Positions 1 through 8,420 of a DNA stretch of 43,478 nucleotides are shown piece after piece. This DNA comes from a virus. Both the position numbers and the translations under genes were made by a program. Numbering within the stretch: the stretch's first letter is position 1; every line of letters starts with the position of its first letter. The notes under the pieces are model-generated. The model was not told where the DNA came from. It did no database searches and saw only the letters and a list, made by a program, of their open reading frames with translations. Location of the stretch: positions 1 through 43,478 of IMG/VR virus record IMGVR_UViG_3300013136_000814; one strand, 5' to 3'.

Positions 1-203
1 AATTTAAAAATAATCAAATAAAAAATACAATCACTTTGTTAAAAGAAGCATATGATCAACTAGAATGTAAATATGTTTTTCATGGTCATAATCATAATCC
101 ATCAATATTACTTTATAAAAATCATTATAATTGTATAGCAAATAAACATAATTTCGAACCAATTAATTTAAAAGAAAAAATAGAAGAATTAAAATGGAAA
201 TAA
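1..203 (+). CDS. Metallophosphoesterase, C-terminal fragment (5' end outside window)
   Basis: The reading frame is open from the left edge (codons starting at base 3) to a TAA at 201-203, so only the last 66 residues are present. The fragment contains the motif HGHNHN encoded at 81-98. A GH-x-H motif close to the C-terminus is the last metal-binding signature of calcineurin-like phosphoesterases, and phage members end soon after it with a short beta strand and a terminal helix, as seen here. Substrate cannot be told. The next gene starts 11 bases downstream, so the two are probably co-transcribed. The call rests on one motif plus its position in the chain. Confidence 0.5.
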   Translation, partial: FKNNQIKNTITLLKEAYDQLECKYVFHGHNHNPSILLYKNHYNCIANKHNFEPINLKEKIEELKWK

Positions 204-214
204 AATAATTAGTT

Positions 215-1372
215 ATGGGTGGAAATACAAAAGCAATAAATAGAGAAACGGGAGATATAATTTCATTTGCCGAAAAAATAGATTTACGGGTAATATCTCC
301 AAGTGAATTCAAAAACACAGTAATTGAATTACTGTTAACTATAAATCAGATATTCAAAAATAAATTTGGATTTTTTCTTTGGGAAAACGATGAAATATTA
401 ATGAATGGAAAAGCAGTTAATGGATCATCAATGTATATTTTTAATAATCAAGTTTCTGAAGAAGAATTATTAAAATACAAACCAATTTTTGGAGATCTGG
501 ATATTACTATTCCTCATGAAAATTTAGAACAGTTATTTGAATTATTAACACAATATGAAGGAGTCGCATTTACAAAGAGAATAACATATGTCGGACAAAA
601 CAAAAAACGACAAATGGGAAATCAAATAAATGCATTATTTAATCTAGATGATAAATTAAACTTTCAAATTGATTTCGAAGGAACTAAATTTAAAAATAAT
701 GAACCTTCAGATTTTGCAAAATTTGCACATAGTTCTGATTGGGAAGATATTAAATGTGGGTATAAAGGAGTTGCTCATAAATTTATTTTAATCAATTTGG
801 TAAGAAGTGCTACATCAAATGGAAATGTAGTTATTTTAACACCTGCTTCTTCAATTTATCCATCGGATAAAAAATTTAGACTAAAGACTATGCACGAACC
901 ACCAAGGATGTGTGCATTTTCTATTGATAAAGGATTACGAGAAAAATATAAATTGAACATCGATGATTCGGGAAATCCAGTTTTATTTCAAGGAAAAAAG
1001 ACTTATAAAGAACAGCCAACAAATGAAAGTAATTATATAACAGATATTTCAGAGATATTCAATTTCATTTTTAAGAAATATCCAACACAAGAAGAATTAA
1101 AATTATTCAATAGTTTTATTGGAATCACAACTTTAATGAAAAAATATATCTCAAAATCAGAAGTTGTTGAAATGTTTGATTTTTTATTAAAGAATAGTTT
1201 ATTTGGAGATGTTTCTCAACAATTATCACGAACAGATTGGAAAGAAGATTTAGCTATTAAGCTTGGAATATTAAATCATTTATTTAAAGAATTTTCATAT
1301 TTAAATGAAAAAGTTCCTATTGTAAAACAAATGTCAAAAGAGTTTTACAGAAATTACAATCAAACAAAATAA
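215..1372 (+). CDS. Unrecognised 385-residue protein, possible nucleotidyltransferase fold
   Basis: This is a complete ORF with no signal peptide or membrane segment. Residues around 70-100 contain a Gly-Ser pair (NGSSMY) followed about 25 residues later by GDLDIT. A GS pair followed by D-x-D is the layout of the nucleotidyltransferase active site, but two short motifs are not proof. The C-terminal half is helical and charged with no motif I recognise. No clear Shine-Dalgarno precedes the ATG. It lies between a phosphoesterase gene and another unknown gene. I regard the ORF as certain and the function as open. Confidence 0.75.
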   Translation: MGGNTKAINRETGDIISFAEKIDLRVISPSEFKNTVIELLLTINQIFKNKFGFFLWENDEILMNGKAVNGSSMYIFNNQVSEEELLKYKPIFGDLDITIPHENLEQLFELLTQYEGVAFTKRITYVGQNKKRQMGNQINALFNLDDKLNFQIDFEGTKFKNNEPSDFAKFAHSSDWEDIKCGYKGVAHKFILINLVRSATSNGNVVILTPASSIYPSDKKFRLKTMHEPPRMCAFSIDKGLREKYKLNIDDSGNPVLFQGKKTYKEQPTNESNYITDISEIFNFIFKKYPTQEELKLFNSFIGITTLMKKYISKSEVVEMFDFLLKNSLFGDVSQQLSRTDWKEDLAIKLGILNHLFKEFSYLNEKVPIVKQMSKEFYRNYNQTK

Positions 1373-1435
1373 ATTTTTTAATTTTTTGAAAATTGACTAT
1401 ATATTGATGAATATATAGATAGGAGAGAATTGAGT

Positions 1436-2815
1436 ATGATTACGCTAAAAAGTTCAAAAGAAGAAATTAGAAAAGAGTTAATAAATAGAAAAGGTCAAGT
1501 TTTAATTTCTAATGATGTTTATGGGGATTTATTAATTGACTGTGGAAAATATAAATTGGATTATATACGAAGAATATTTTCTTTTATAACCGATGAACAA
1601 TTTCTTTTATTTTATGATGATTTAATCAAATTACGAGAAAATTTGATTGAAATTCAAACAAATGAAATTCATGTTTTTTCACATCTTCGAAATCAAATAA
1701 ATCTACTTAATGAAAAATCATTTAACATAAATTTTGGTGCTCCAATTACAATGTTAGATAAATCAAAAAGATTTCAAATCAGAATAGGATCATTACCATT
1801 TTTTACTTTTTCAGAAGAATTTAATTCAAAGAAAGAGTTAATAAAAAGAATGAATAATGAAATAAATTTTGTTAAAGCAAAATTTAAATCCGATTCAGTT
1901 AGCTGGAAACCCGACTTTATATTTAAAGATGTTCCAACTGTAATAATCGATAAATATAAATCTAATTTTGTTAATTTAAATTCATATCCATCTTCATTTT
2001 ATACTGTATCATCGAGTTTAGCAGATAATTTAAATAAGAATCCAGATGCATATACAAAAGATGAGACTAAAGAATTACATAATTTTGCAAATAACTTATC
2101 TTTTTCAGTTACTAATAATTCAATTTTATCATTAAAATATTCATATTCTCAGTTAATAGATGCGTCTGTTCGAGATCATGAAGTTCATAAAAATTTTGGT
2201 GAAATTTATGCTTCGTTATATTATTCATTTTCAAACAAAGATGAAAGCATTTATATCCCAATGAATGGACGATTACCATTTTTTGATTTTCTTGCAATTC
2301 TAGATGAAAACGATAAATCAGTAATAGTAAAAGAAATCCCAATTAAAGGAATTGATAGTGGGGCTCCATGTGCATATACTTCTTTATTGGCATCTCTCAT
2401 TTTTAAAGAGTGCAAAGAAAAAGAAATGATAAATATTTTTATCAACTATCTTCCAGTTAATTCAACGATCATATCTAAACTAAAGAAATCATCAGATAAA
2501 AAATTAAAAGAAATATTCATTGAAATCATAAAAAAATCAAAACTGGGTATATTTATTAATGAAGAAAAATCAATTTATGAGTTGATTAAACCCATCTTTA
2601 AAGATGTGGAAATTGCAAGATTATTTTGGAATTTTCTAATTGATTATATAGACATTGAACAAACACGAAATAAAATATTGATAGGAAAAGTTAGTAAAGA
2701 AGGAGAAGTAATGTTTACAAATTTTGATCCAAGAACAGTTACAATAACTAATCCCAAGAGACTCAATCAAAATGTTACGGCTATTATTACAAACAAAAAG
2801 ATAAAACATGAATAA
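1436..2815 (+). CDS. Unrecognised 459-residue phage protein
   Basis: The ORF can be read from a TTG at 1430, but the ATG at 1436 is preferred because AGGAG at 1421-1425 sits 10 bases before it and only 4 before the TTG. The protein is soluble-looking. One segment near residue 280 (PMNGRLPFFDFLAIL, then VIVKEIPIKGIDSGAP) recalls large phage proteins of unknown role that pair a short P-x-x-G-x-x-P-x-x-D strand with a later S/K-G-rich strand; this is an impression, not an assignment. It ends two bases before the next ATG, indicating one operon. Confidence 0.75.
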   Translation: MITLKSSKEEIRKELINRKGQVLISNDVYGDLLIDCGKYKLDYIRRIFSFITDEQFLLFYDDLIKLRENLIEIQTNEIHVFSHLRNQINLLNEKSFNINFGAPITMLDKSKRFQIRIGSLPFFTFSEEFNSKKELIKRMNNEINFVKAKFKSDSVSWKPDFIFKDVPTVIIDKYKSNFVNLNSYPSSFYTVSSSLADNLNKNPDAYTKDETKELHNFANNLSFSVTNNSILSLKYSYSQLIDASVRDHEVHKNFGEIYASLYYSFSNKDESIYIPMNGRLPFFDFLAILDENDKSVIVKEIPIKGIDSGAPCAYTSLLASLIFKECKEKEMINIFINYLPVNSTIISKLKKSSDKKLKEIFIEIIKKSKLGIFINEEKSIYELIKPIFKDVEIARLFWNFLIDYIDIEQTRNKILIGKVSKEGEVMFTNFDPRTVTITNPKRLNQNVTAIITNKKIKHE

Positions 2816-2817
2816 AA

Positions 2818-3225
2818 ATGGAACGTAGAAAATACCAACTACTTTGTACTTTTGCAACGCGGGATGAATATTTACCAACGGCAAGAAGAATTCAATCATC
2901 ATATGAATTACCACATAAGAAAATATTCATTTATGAAAACGAAAAAGAAAAAAATGAAATTATTTTTACATATAATATAACGCAATGCTTTCAAAATAAA
3001 TTTATAGAAAATACAATATTAGTTCATAGAAATAAAAATACAAATACTGTCTATACAATAAATGCATTAAATTTTTTAATATGTGAAATAAATAATGGAG
3101 TTTTAGATAAATCATTTAAAATTAATTGGGAAAATTATAGAGATATTTTATTGCTAAATAATAAATCAGAATTGAAAAAAATAAAAATTAAATTAAGAGA
3201 TGTGTTGGAAATTAATCAAAATTAA
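2818..3225 (+). CDS. Unrecognised 135-residue protein
   Basis: Starts two bases after the stop of the previous gene, so translation is probably coupled. The sequence is basic at the start (MERRKYQLLCTF) and of mixed alpha/beta character, with no motif I recognise, no membrane segment and no zinc ligands in pairs. It is the last gene before a 238-base gap ahead of the replication block. Confidence 0.65.
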   Translation: MERRKYQLLCTFATRDEYLPTARRIQSSYELPHKKIFIYENEKEKNEIIFTYNITQCFQNKFIENTILVHRNKNTNTVYTINALNFLICEINNGVLDKSFKINWENYRDILLLNNKSELKKIKIKLRDVLEINQN

Positions 3226-3243
3226 CTTTGATTTATGATTTTT

Positions 3244-3255
3244 TTTCATTATATT
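3244..3255 (+). promoter_or_regulatory. Intergenic TTTCATTATATT motif, possible phage promoter element
   Basis: TTTCATTATATT occurs here just after the end of a gene and again exactly at 5490-5501 and 17719-17730, each time in a gap ahead of a replication or DNA-modification gene. Recurrence in intergenic positions suggests a phage promoter box. It does not match the classic sigma-70 -35/-10 pair or the T4 late box. In so AT-rich a genome chance matches are possible. Confidence 0.35.
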
Positions 3256-3463
3256 ATTTGTTTTAAGAAAAGCAAACTTAGATAAGGAATTATCAATAAT
3301 TTAAATTCTAAGGAATACCGGTCAGGTGTTTTGATCGATAAAGATTACATCTTTATAAAGAAAGATATAAAAACGATGTTTTATATGTTTTTCAAAACAT
3401 TAAATAATAATTAACAATTACCAATTAACAATTTTTATTAATTAAATTAAAAGGAGAAGTTTT
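3256..3463 (+). promoter_or_regulatory. Long leader of the gp32 gene, possible autogenous operator
   Basis: This 208-base stretch holds no ATG-initiated gene of useful size. It contains an AAAGAT/ATCTTT inverted repeat (3340-3345 and 3349-3354), then an ATGTTTT/AAAACAT hairpin (3376-3382 and 3394-3400), then an unstructured A/T-only stretch with the direct repeat AATTAACAATT at 3409-3419 and 3423-3433, ending in AAGGAG (3451-3456) before the gp32 ATG. In T4, gp32 represses its own mRNA by binding an unstructured A/U-rich leader next to a folded RNA; the same arrangement is visible here. Frames between 3278 and 3414 also look weakly protein-like but lack a start and are shifted near 3300, so a decayed small ORF may underlie part of it. 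Confidence 0.4.
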
Positions 3464-4300
3464 ATGGCAAGTTCATTAAATCTTGACATTATTCGCAAAA
3501 AGCTTCAAACACTACAAAATAGTGATGGGCGAAACAAAAACATGTGGAAACCGGAAGCAGGTAAAAACGTTATTAGAATTGTACCAAATCAATTCAACAA
3601 AGAAAATCCATTTATCGAATTGTATTTTCATTACAACATTGGAAAGAAAAAACCTCTTTCTCTATATACATTTGGAGAACCAGATCCAATCGTAGAATTC
3701 TCTGAAAAATTACAAGAAACCGGTAATAGTGAGGATTGGAAGCTTGGAAAGAAAATTGAACCCAAGTTAAGAGTTTATGTTCCAATTATCATTAGAGGGA
3801 AAGAAAAAGAAGGAGTTAAATTTTGGGGATTTGGAAAAGAAATCTACAAAGAATTAATGGATATTATGTTAGATCCAGATTATGGTGACATTTCTGATTT
3901 AACAACTGGGCATGATATAACTGTTACATATTTAACTCCAGAGGAAGCTGGAAATACTTATGGTAAAGTTTCGGTTACTCCAAAACCAAAAGTTTCAATG
4001 GCAACAGAGGATAAAGAGATCGCAACAAAGATCGTAAAAGAACAAGTTGATATCTTTACTATTTATCCAAAACCATCATATGACGATCTGAGAACTATGC
4101 TTGAAAAATGGCTTAATCCAGAAGCTCAATCAGTTAATGAAATTGATGAGAAAATCGAAAAAGCAAGAAAAATAGCTCAATCAAATAATGAAGATACTAA
4201 TTATGATGATTCCGATGATTCCGATGATGTACAAACCAGTGATGAAACACCTGTTTCAACAAAAGATGTAGAAAAAACATTTGATGATTTATTTGATTAA
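3464..4300 (+). CDS. 32: Single-stranded DNA-binding protein, gp32-like
   Basis: A 278-residue protein that would coat single-stranded DNA during replication and recombination. The N-terminal part has the pattern typical of phage gp32-like proteins: a basic tail, then MWKPEAGKNVIRIVP (27-41) and ELYFHYNIG (52-60) as OB-fold strands. The C-terminus from about 242 is strongly acidic (DDSDDSDD and a final DDLFD), the tail that in T4 recruits replication partners. Unlike T4 gp32 there is no cysteine anywhere, so the zinc finger is absent. The start is fixed by AAGGAG seven bases upstream. It precedes uvsX by 8 bases, as expected for a recombination operon. Confidence 0.85.
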   Translation: MASSLNLDIIRKKLQTLQNSDGRNKNMWKPEAGKNVIRIVPNQFNKENPFIELYFHYNIGKKKPLSLYTFGEPDPIVEFSEKLQETGNSEDWKLGKKIEPKLRVYVPIIIRGKEKEGVKFWGFGKEIYKELMDIMLDPDYGDISDLTTGHDITVTYLTPEEAGNTYGKVSVTPKPKVSMATEDKEIATKIVKEQVDIFTIYPKPSYDDLRTMLEKWLNPEAQSVNEIDEKIEKARKIAQSNNEDTNYDDSDDSDDVQTSDETPVSTKDVEKTFDDLFD

Positions 4301-4308
4301 GAAGTTTT

Positions 4309-5451
4309 ATGACTAGAAAAAGTAAATCAGAAGATACAATTAACGAAAAGTTAGACTTAATTGATGATCTCGCAGAAAGCTTAAACTCTCAATTCAAAGG
4401 ATTGAAAGTTGCATATATCTTAGATAAAGATGAAGATAACCCCGCTGAGGTTGATCATTGGGTTAGCACTGGTTCTACAATACTTGATATAGCAATTTCA
4501 AACCGACCAAATGGAGGATTACCATTTGGTCGGATTGTTGAAATAATGGGACAATCTTCTTCAGGAAAAAGTTTATTAGCAGCTCATATCGCCGCAGAAA
4601 CTCAGAAGATCGGCGGATATGTTGTTTATTATGATACGGAAGCGGCTATGAGCAAAAAATTTGCTTCTGTAATTGGAATTGATTTATCAAAAATGATCTA
4701 TGCCCAAATTGAAACAGTTGAAGAAATTTTTGAATCAATGGAAAAGCTTATTGAGAAAATTAGAAAGAGAGATTCTTCGGTTCCTGTTACTTTTATTGTT
4801 GATTCTGTTATGGGAGCAACAACAAAGGTTGAAATGGAAAGTGATTATGATAAAGATGGTTGGGCAACAGCAAAAGCAATCGTTCTTTCTAAAGCAATGA
4901 GAAAGATTACAAATCTTATTGCAAAACAAAAAATCCTTCTTGTTTTAACAAATCAATTACGTGATAAACTAGGAGTTACTTTTGGAAATAATGAAACAAC
5001 TTCTGGTGGGAAGGCTATTGGATTTCATTCAAGCGTTAGACTTAAAATGAAAAATGTTGGACAAATCAAAGGAAAAGTAAATAATGTTGAACAAGTAATT
5101 GGAGCAGAAGTTTTAGTTCAAGTTGTAAAGAATCGAATTGGTCCTCCGTTTAGAGCAACTAAATTCTCTGTTTACTTTGAATCTGGAATCGATGATATCG
5201 ATAGTTGGCTAACAATAATGAAAGATTATGATTTAGTTAAGTCGGCTGGAGCATGGTTTACATATTTTAAAAAAGATGGTGAAGAAATAAAATTTCAGAA
5301 AAAAGATTTTAATGAAAAGATTCTTATGAATCCAGAATTAAAAGAAGAAATTTATTCTCAAATCTGTGAAAATTTGATTATGAAATATAAAACAGAAAAT
5401 ATTGCAGAAGAAAATCTTATCATTGATGATAACGTTATTCTAGAAGATTAA
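4309..5451 (+). CDS. uvsX: RecA/UvsX-type recombinase
   Basis: A 380-residue strand-exchange ATPase. Visible RecA-core elements: Walker A GQSSSGKS at 81-88, the YYDTEAAM segment (about 107-114) corresponding to RecA's catalytic-glutamate region, Walker B TFIVD at 161-165, a VLTNQ segment, and the L2 loop ETTSGGKA before the C-terminal strands. Length matches T4 UvsX (about 390) better than bacterial RecA. It follows the gp32 gene by 8 bases, and gp32 is its functional partner in T4-type recombination-dependent replication. An acidic tail ends the protein. Confidence 0.92.
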   Translation: MTRKSKSEDTINEKLDLIDDLAESLNSQFKGLKVAYILDKDEDNPAEVDHWVSTGSTILDIAISNRPNGGLPFGRIVEIMGQSSSGKSLLAAHIAAETQKIGGYVVYYDTEAAMSKKFASVIGIDLSKMIYAQIETVEEIFESMEKLIEKIRKRDSSVPVTFIVDSVMGATTKVEMESDYDKDGWATAKAIVLSKAMRKITNLIAKQKILLVLTNQLRDKLGVTFGNNETTSGGKAIGFHSSVRLKMKNVGQIKGKVNNVEQVIGAEVLVQVVKNRIGPPFRATKFSVYFESGIDDIDSWLTIMKDYDLVKSAGAWFTYFKKDGEEIKFQKKDFNEKILMNPELKEEIYSQICENLIMKYKTENIAEENLIIDDNVILED

Positions 5452-5475
5452 CATATTTTCTGTGTTAAAAATTAG

Positions 5476-5533
5476 GAGTGAATTAAATTTTTCATTATAT
5501 TCTATATGAAGAAGATAATTCACTCTTTTTATT
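5476..5533 (+). terminator. Hairpin plus T-run between uvsX and the exonuclease gene
   Basis: GAGTGAATTA (5476-5485) is perfectly complementary to TAATTCACTC (5516-5525), followed directly by TTTTTATT. A second stem, TTCATTATA with TATATGAA, nests in the loop. This is the form of a rho-independent terminator, although the loop is long and the stem AT-rich. The loop carries a TTTCATTATATT copy (5490-5501), so a promoter for the next gene may lie inside the terminator. Confidence 0.5.
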
Positions 5534-5542
5534 AACAATGAA

Positions 5543-6598
5543 ATGAAAGAAAACGCATTAAAAAGATATACCGACCTTCTTAAGAATATTAATAATGAAA
5601 AGCCTATTTTCGATAAAGATGGTGAACAAAAAATTTTAATAGTAGATGGAACAAATACATTTATACGATGTATTAGTGTAAATACAACAATAAGTGAAAC
5701 TGGTTTGCATGTTGGTGGGTTGACTGGATTTTTGGCATCTATTGGAAAAGCAATAAAGATTCTTCGACCAAATAGAGTTATTATAATATTCGATGGAAAA
5801 GGCGGAAGCTTACGAAGAAAGAAATTATTTGAGGCATATAAAGCCCAAAGAAATCCCAGAAAAAATTTAGTTTCAAAATTATTTAATACTAAAGAAGATG
5901 AACTCGAAGCAATTTCATTTGAAATGAAACGACTTTCTCTTTATTTAAAAAATCTTCCTCTTCAAACATTAGTTGTTGATAACGTCGAAGCAGATGATGT
6001 AATTGCATTTTTATGCACAGATATTTTTAGACATGATGAAAAATATATTATGTCTACAGATAAAGATTTTTATCAATTAGTAAATAGAAATACCTTTATT
6101 TGGTCTCCAATTAAAAAACAAATTGTTGATGAACAATTAATCTTAACTGAATTTGGAATACCAGCTTGTAATTTTATAATTGTTAAATCATTACAGGGTG
6201 ATTCAGCTGATAATATTCCAGGAATCAACAGAATAGGAGAAAAAACAATACAAAAGAATTTTTGTGATATTTTAGAGAATAAAATTTCAATTGAAGATTT
6301 TATTTTATTTTGTGAGAAATTCAATAAAATTTCAAATGTCAATCAAAAAATAGTTGACAATAAAATTCAATTGTTATTAAATTATAATCTAATGCAGTTA
6401 GAGGATGTAGATATTTCATCGCACACTAAGATTATTATTTCAAATGCAATTAAGCAACCAATTACTAGACTGAATAAGTTTATTCTCCAAAAGCTAATTC
6501 TAGAAGATGGTATAAATACTCAAATAAAAGATTTTGAGAACTGGATTAAAGAAATTTGGTGGTTTTTAGACATTTATGCAAAGGAGTTGAATAAATAA
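5543..6598 (+). CDS. rnh: 5'-3' exonuclease / RNase H of the FEN family
   Basis: A 351-residue metal-dependent nuclease of the T4 RNase H / FEN-1 type, which removes RNA primers and 5' flaps on the lagging strand. The acidic metal ligands are in order: VDG 34-36, FDG 83-85, EADD 149-152, TDKDF 172-176 and GDSADNIPG 219-227, followed by a helix-hairpin-helix-like GEKT at 232-235. The upstream ATG at 5538 is followed at once by a stop in its frame, so the start at 5543 is chosen. It lies between uvsX and the helicase, in keeping with Okazaki-fragment processing. Confidence 0.88.
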   Translation: MKENALKRYTDLLKNINNEKPIFDKDGEQKILIVDGTNTFIRCISVNTTISETGLHVGGLTGFLASIGKAIKILRPNRVIIIFDGKGGSLRRKKLFEAYKAQRNPRKNLVSKLFNTKEDELEAISFEMKRLSLYLKNLPLQTLVVDNVEADDVIAFLCTDIFRHDEKYIMSTDKDFYQLVNRNTFIWSPIKKQIVDEQLILTEFGIPACNFIIVKSLQGDSADNIPGINRIGEKTIQKNFCDILENKISIEDFILFCEKFNKISNVNQKIVDNKIQLLLNYNLMQLEDVDISSHTKIIISNAIKQPITRLNKFILQKLILEDGINTQIKDFENWIKEIWWFLDIYAKELNK

Positions 6599-6601
6599 TT
6601 T

Positions 6602-7984
6602 ATGACAAGTTTATCTAGTTTAACAGAATATGGACATAGTTTTCAAATTAAGTTAATTTCATCTTTGCTTTCGGATAAGACTTTCCTTTTGCAAATCGGA
6701 GATATTATAGAGCCCGAATATTTTGATTCAGAGGCTAATGTCTTTATATCAGAAATGACCAGAAAATATTTTCAAAAATATCAAGTTATTCCATCATTAG
6801 AAGTTCTTGCATCCGAAGTTAAAAAAATAGATAATAATCTTTTAAAAGAATCGATTAAACAAAACTTGAAAGAAGCATTCAAACAAATTAATTCTGAAGA
6901 TTTATCTTATATAAAAGAAGAAGCATTAAAGTTTTGTAAAAATCAAGTTTTAAAAAAAGCTATCGAAGATTCTGTTGAATTATTAGAAATTGGTAAATAC
7001 GATGAGATTAAAGCAAAGATTGATTCAGCTATGAGAGCTGGTATCGATAAAAATCTCGGGCATAATTATAAAAAAGAAATTAAAGAAAGATATGAAACAG
7101 ATAAAAGATTTCCAGTTAAAATAGGTTGGGATCCAATCGATGAAATAACTGGAGGTGGACTTGGTGCTGGAGAATTGGGTGTTGTTGTTGGAGGGCCTGG
7201 TTCGGGAAAAACTTGGAGTTTAATAAATATTGCCGCAAATGCAATTAATGAAGGAAAATTTGTTATATATTATACTTTAGAGTTAGGAGAAGATTATATA
7301 GCAAAAAGATTCGATGCATTCAATACTGGAATATCATCTCAGAATCTAAAATATCATATAGAAGATATTGAGAAGAAAGTTAATTCTACAAAAGGAGAAT
7401 TATTTGTTAAGTATTTTCCAACAAAATCTGCTTCTATAAATACATTAATTGCTCATATCGAAAGAGTTAAACTTCTTCATGGAAAACCAGATCTTATCAT
7501 TGTAGACTATGCAGATTTATTAAAAGGAATTCCTCAAAATAAAAATGAAAGAACCGATGAAATTTTAAATAATATTTATGCAGAATTAAGAGGGATCGCA
7601 GGACAATTTGAATGCCCCAGCTGGACCGGGAGCCAAGCCAACAGATCAAGCTCTGAGCAAGATATCGTAACTGGTGATAAAATTGAAGGAGCGTGGAGTA
7701 AATTATTTGTAGCTGACTTTGTTATTTCTCTTTCGAGAAAAGTTGAAGATAAAATAAGTGGTACTGGAAGATTTCATATCATAAAAAATAGATTAGGTCC
7801 CGATGGTTTAGTATTTCCAAGCAAGATTAATTTTTCAAATGGAAGAATGAACATATATGAATCATCTACAATAGATGGAAAAGAAACTCAAAAAAGCATT
7901 GATAATTCAGAATTTACAACTCGAAAATATCTTGGGAGTAAATTAAAAGAATTGGGGATTTCTAATGGAAAAGAAAATAAATGA
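6602..7984 (+). CDS. 41: Replicative DNA helicase, DnaB/gp41 family
   Basis: A 460-residue hexameric helicase of the RecA-like DnaB group. It has an N-terminal helical domain (about 1-150), Walker A GGPGSGKT at 197-204, a YTLELGE segment (224-230) typical of DnaB motif H1a, Walker B LIIVDYAD at 298-305, and the SQANRSSSEQ segment of motif H3. Length matches T4 gp41 (475). The primase partner is not in this window. The last 20 bases overlap the next small ORF. Confidence 0.9.
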   Translation: MTSLSSLTEYGHSFQIKLISSLLSDKTFLLQIGDIIEPEYFDSEANVFISEMTRKYFQKYQVIPSLEVLASEVKKIDNNLLKESIKQNLKEAFKQINSEDLSYIKEEALKFCKNQVLKKAIEDSVELLEIGKYDEIKAKIDSAMRAGIDKNLGHNYKKEIKERYETDKRFPVKIGWDPIDEITGGGLGAGELGVVVGGPGSGKTWSLINIAANAINEGKFVIYYTLELGEDYIAKRFDAFNTGISSQNLKYHIEDIEKKVNSTKGELFVKYFPTKSASINTLIAHIERVKLLHGKPDLIIVDYADLLKGIPQNKNERTDEILNNIYAELRGIAGQFECPSWTGSQANRSSSEQDIVTGDKIEGAWSKLFVADFVISLSRKVEDKISGTGRFHIIKNRLGPDGLVFPSKINFSNGRMNIYESSTIDGKETQKSIDNSEFTTRKYLGSKLKELGISNGKENK

Positions 7985-8219
7985 TCTTATAGAAAAAACA
8001 AAGTATAAACAAATCAAACAAATTACATCAAACATGTTTAATGATATAGAATATAGCTTAGTTAAAGGATCTTCGATTTCTGAAATTGCTGTGTTTATTT
8101 ATAAAATCGATTTACTTTTAGATGCAATTTCAATTGATCTTGTTTTGGATATAAAATATTTGAAAGAAATGAAAAACTTATTAAATACATGGATTGAAAT
8201 ACTTAATAAACAACGGTAG
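7965..8219 (+). CDS. Unrecognised 84-residue protein overlapping the helicase gene
   Basis: Begins 20 bases inside the end of the helicase gene and is otherwise isolated by the structured leader that follows. It is predicted to be almost entirely helical with hydrophobic heptads (IAVFIYKIDLLLDAISI), suggesting a small helical or dimeric accessory protein. I recognise no family. A role alongside the helicase is suggested only by the overlap. Confidence 0.55.
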   Translation: MEKKINDLIEKTKYKQIKQITSNMFNDIEYSLVKGSSISEIAVFIYKIDLLLDAISIDLVLDIKYLKEMKNLLNTWIEILNKQR

Positions 8220-8390
8220 GTTCAATATGCTCGTCATAGAAACATACTTCGGTATCGATCGTAATTCCGACTTATTTCTACAAGACCTTGTTGGATACGC
8301 GACCAACAGTAAACTATTGAATCGAAAACTCCTTTACATGTAATCTCAATAGCATGAGCAGGCATATTCCCTTCGATGGGGGTAAAGGAG
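8219..8390 (+). ncRNA. Structured leader RNA upstream of nrdJ, candidate cis-regulator
   Basis: This stretch is visibly richer in G and C than its surroundings and folds well by eye. Stems: 8219-8227 with 8315-8323 (9 pairs, one G-U) closing a branched domain; inside it 8237-8242 with 8275-8280, enclosing an AUAC-UUCG-GUAU tetraloop hairpin (8244-8255), and 8289-8294 with 8303-8308. A second domain is closed by CTCCTTTAC (8329-8337) with GTAAAGGAG (8382-8390), enclosing CTCA/TGAG (8345-8348, 8355-8358) and CCC/GGG (8369-8371, 8378-8380). The last stem hides a Shine-Dalgarno-like GGAG. From memory, a candidate structured RNA called the nrdJ motif has been described upstream of such genes in metagenomes; I could not test identity. 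A 38-codon ORF (8227-8343) overlaps it and could be a leader peptide. Confidence 0.55.
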
Positions 8391-8420
8391 CAAATAATAA
8401 TAAAAATAAATAGGAAAAAA

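Noticed and set aside
8210-8235. tRNA-like GGTTCAATA
   Set aside because: It resembles a T-loop, but no acceptor stem, anticodon arm or CCA fits; it pairs better with 8315-8323.
8219-8420. Cobalamin riboswitch before the B12-dependent reductase
   Set aside because: I could not find the conserved B12-box core or the usual receptor layout; the stems that form have a different arrangement.
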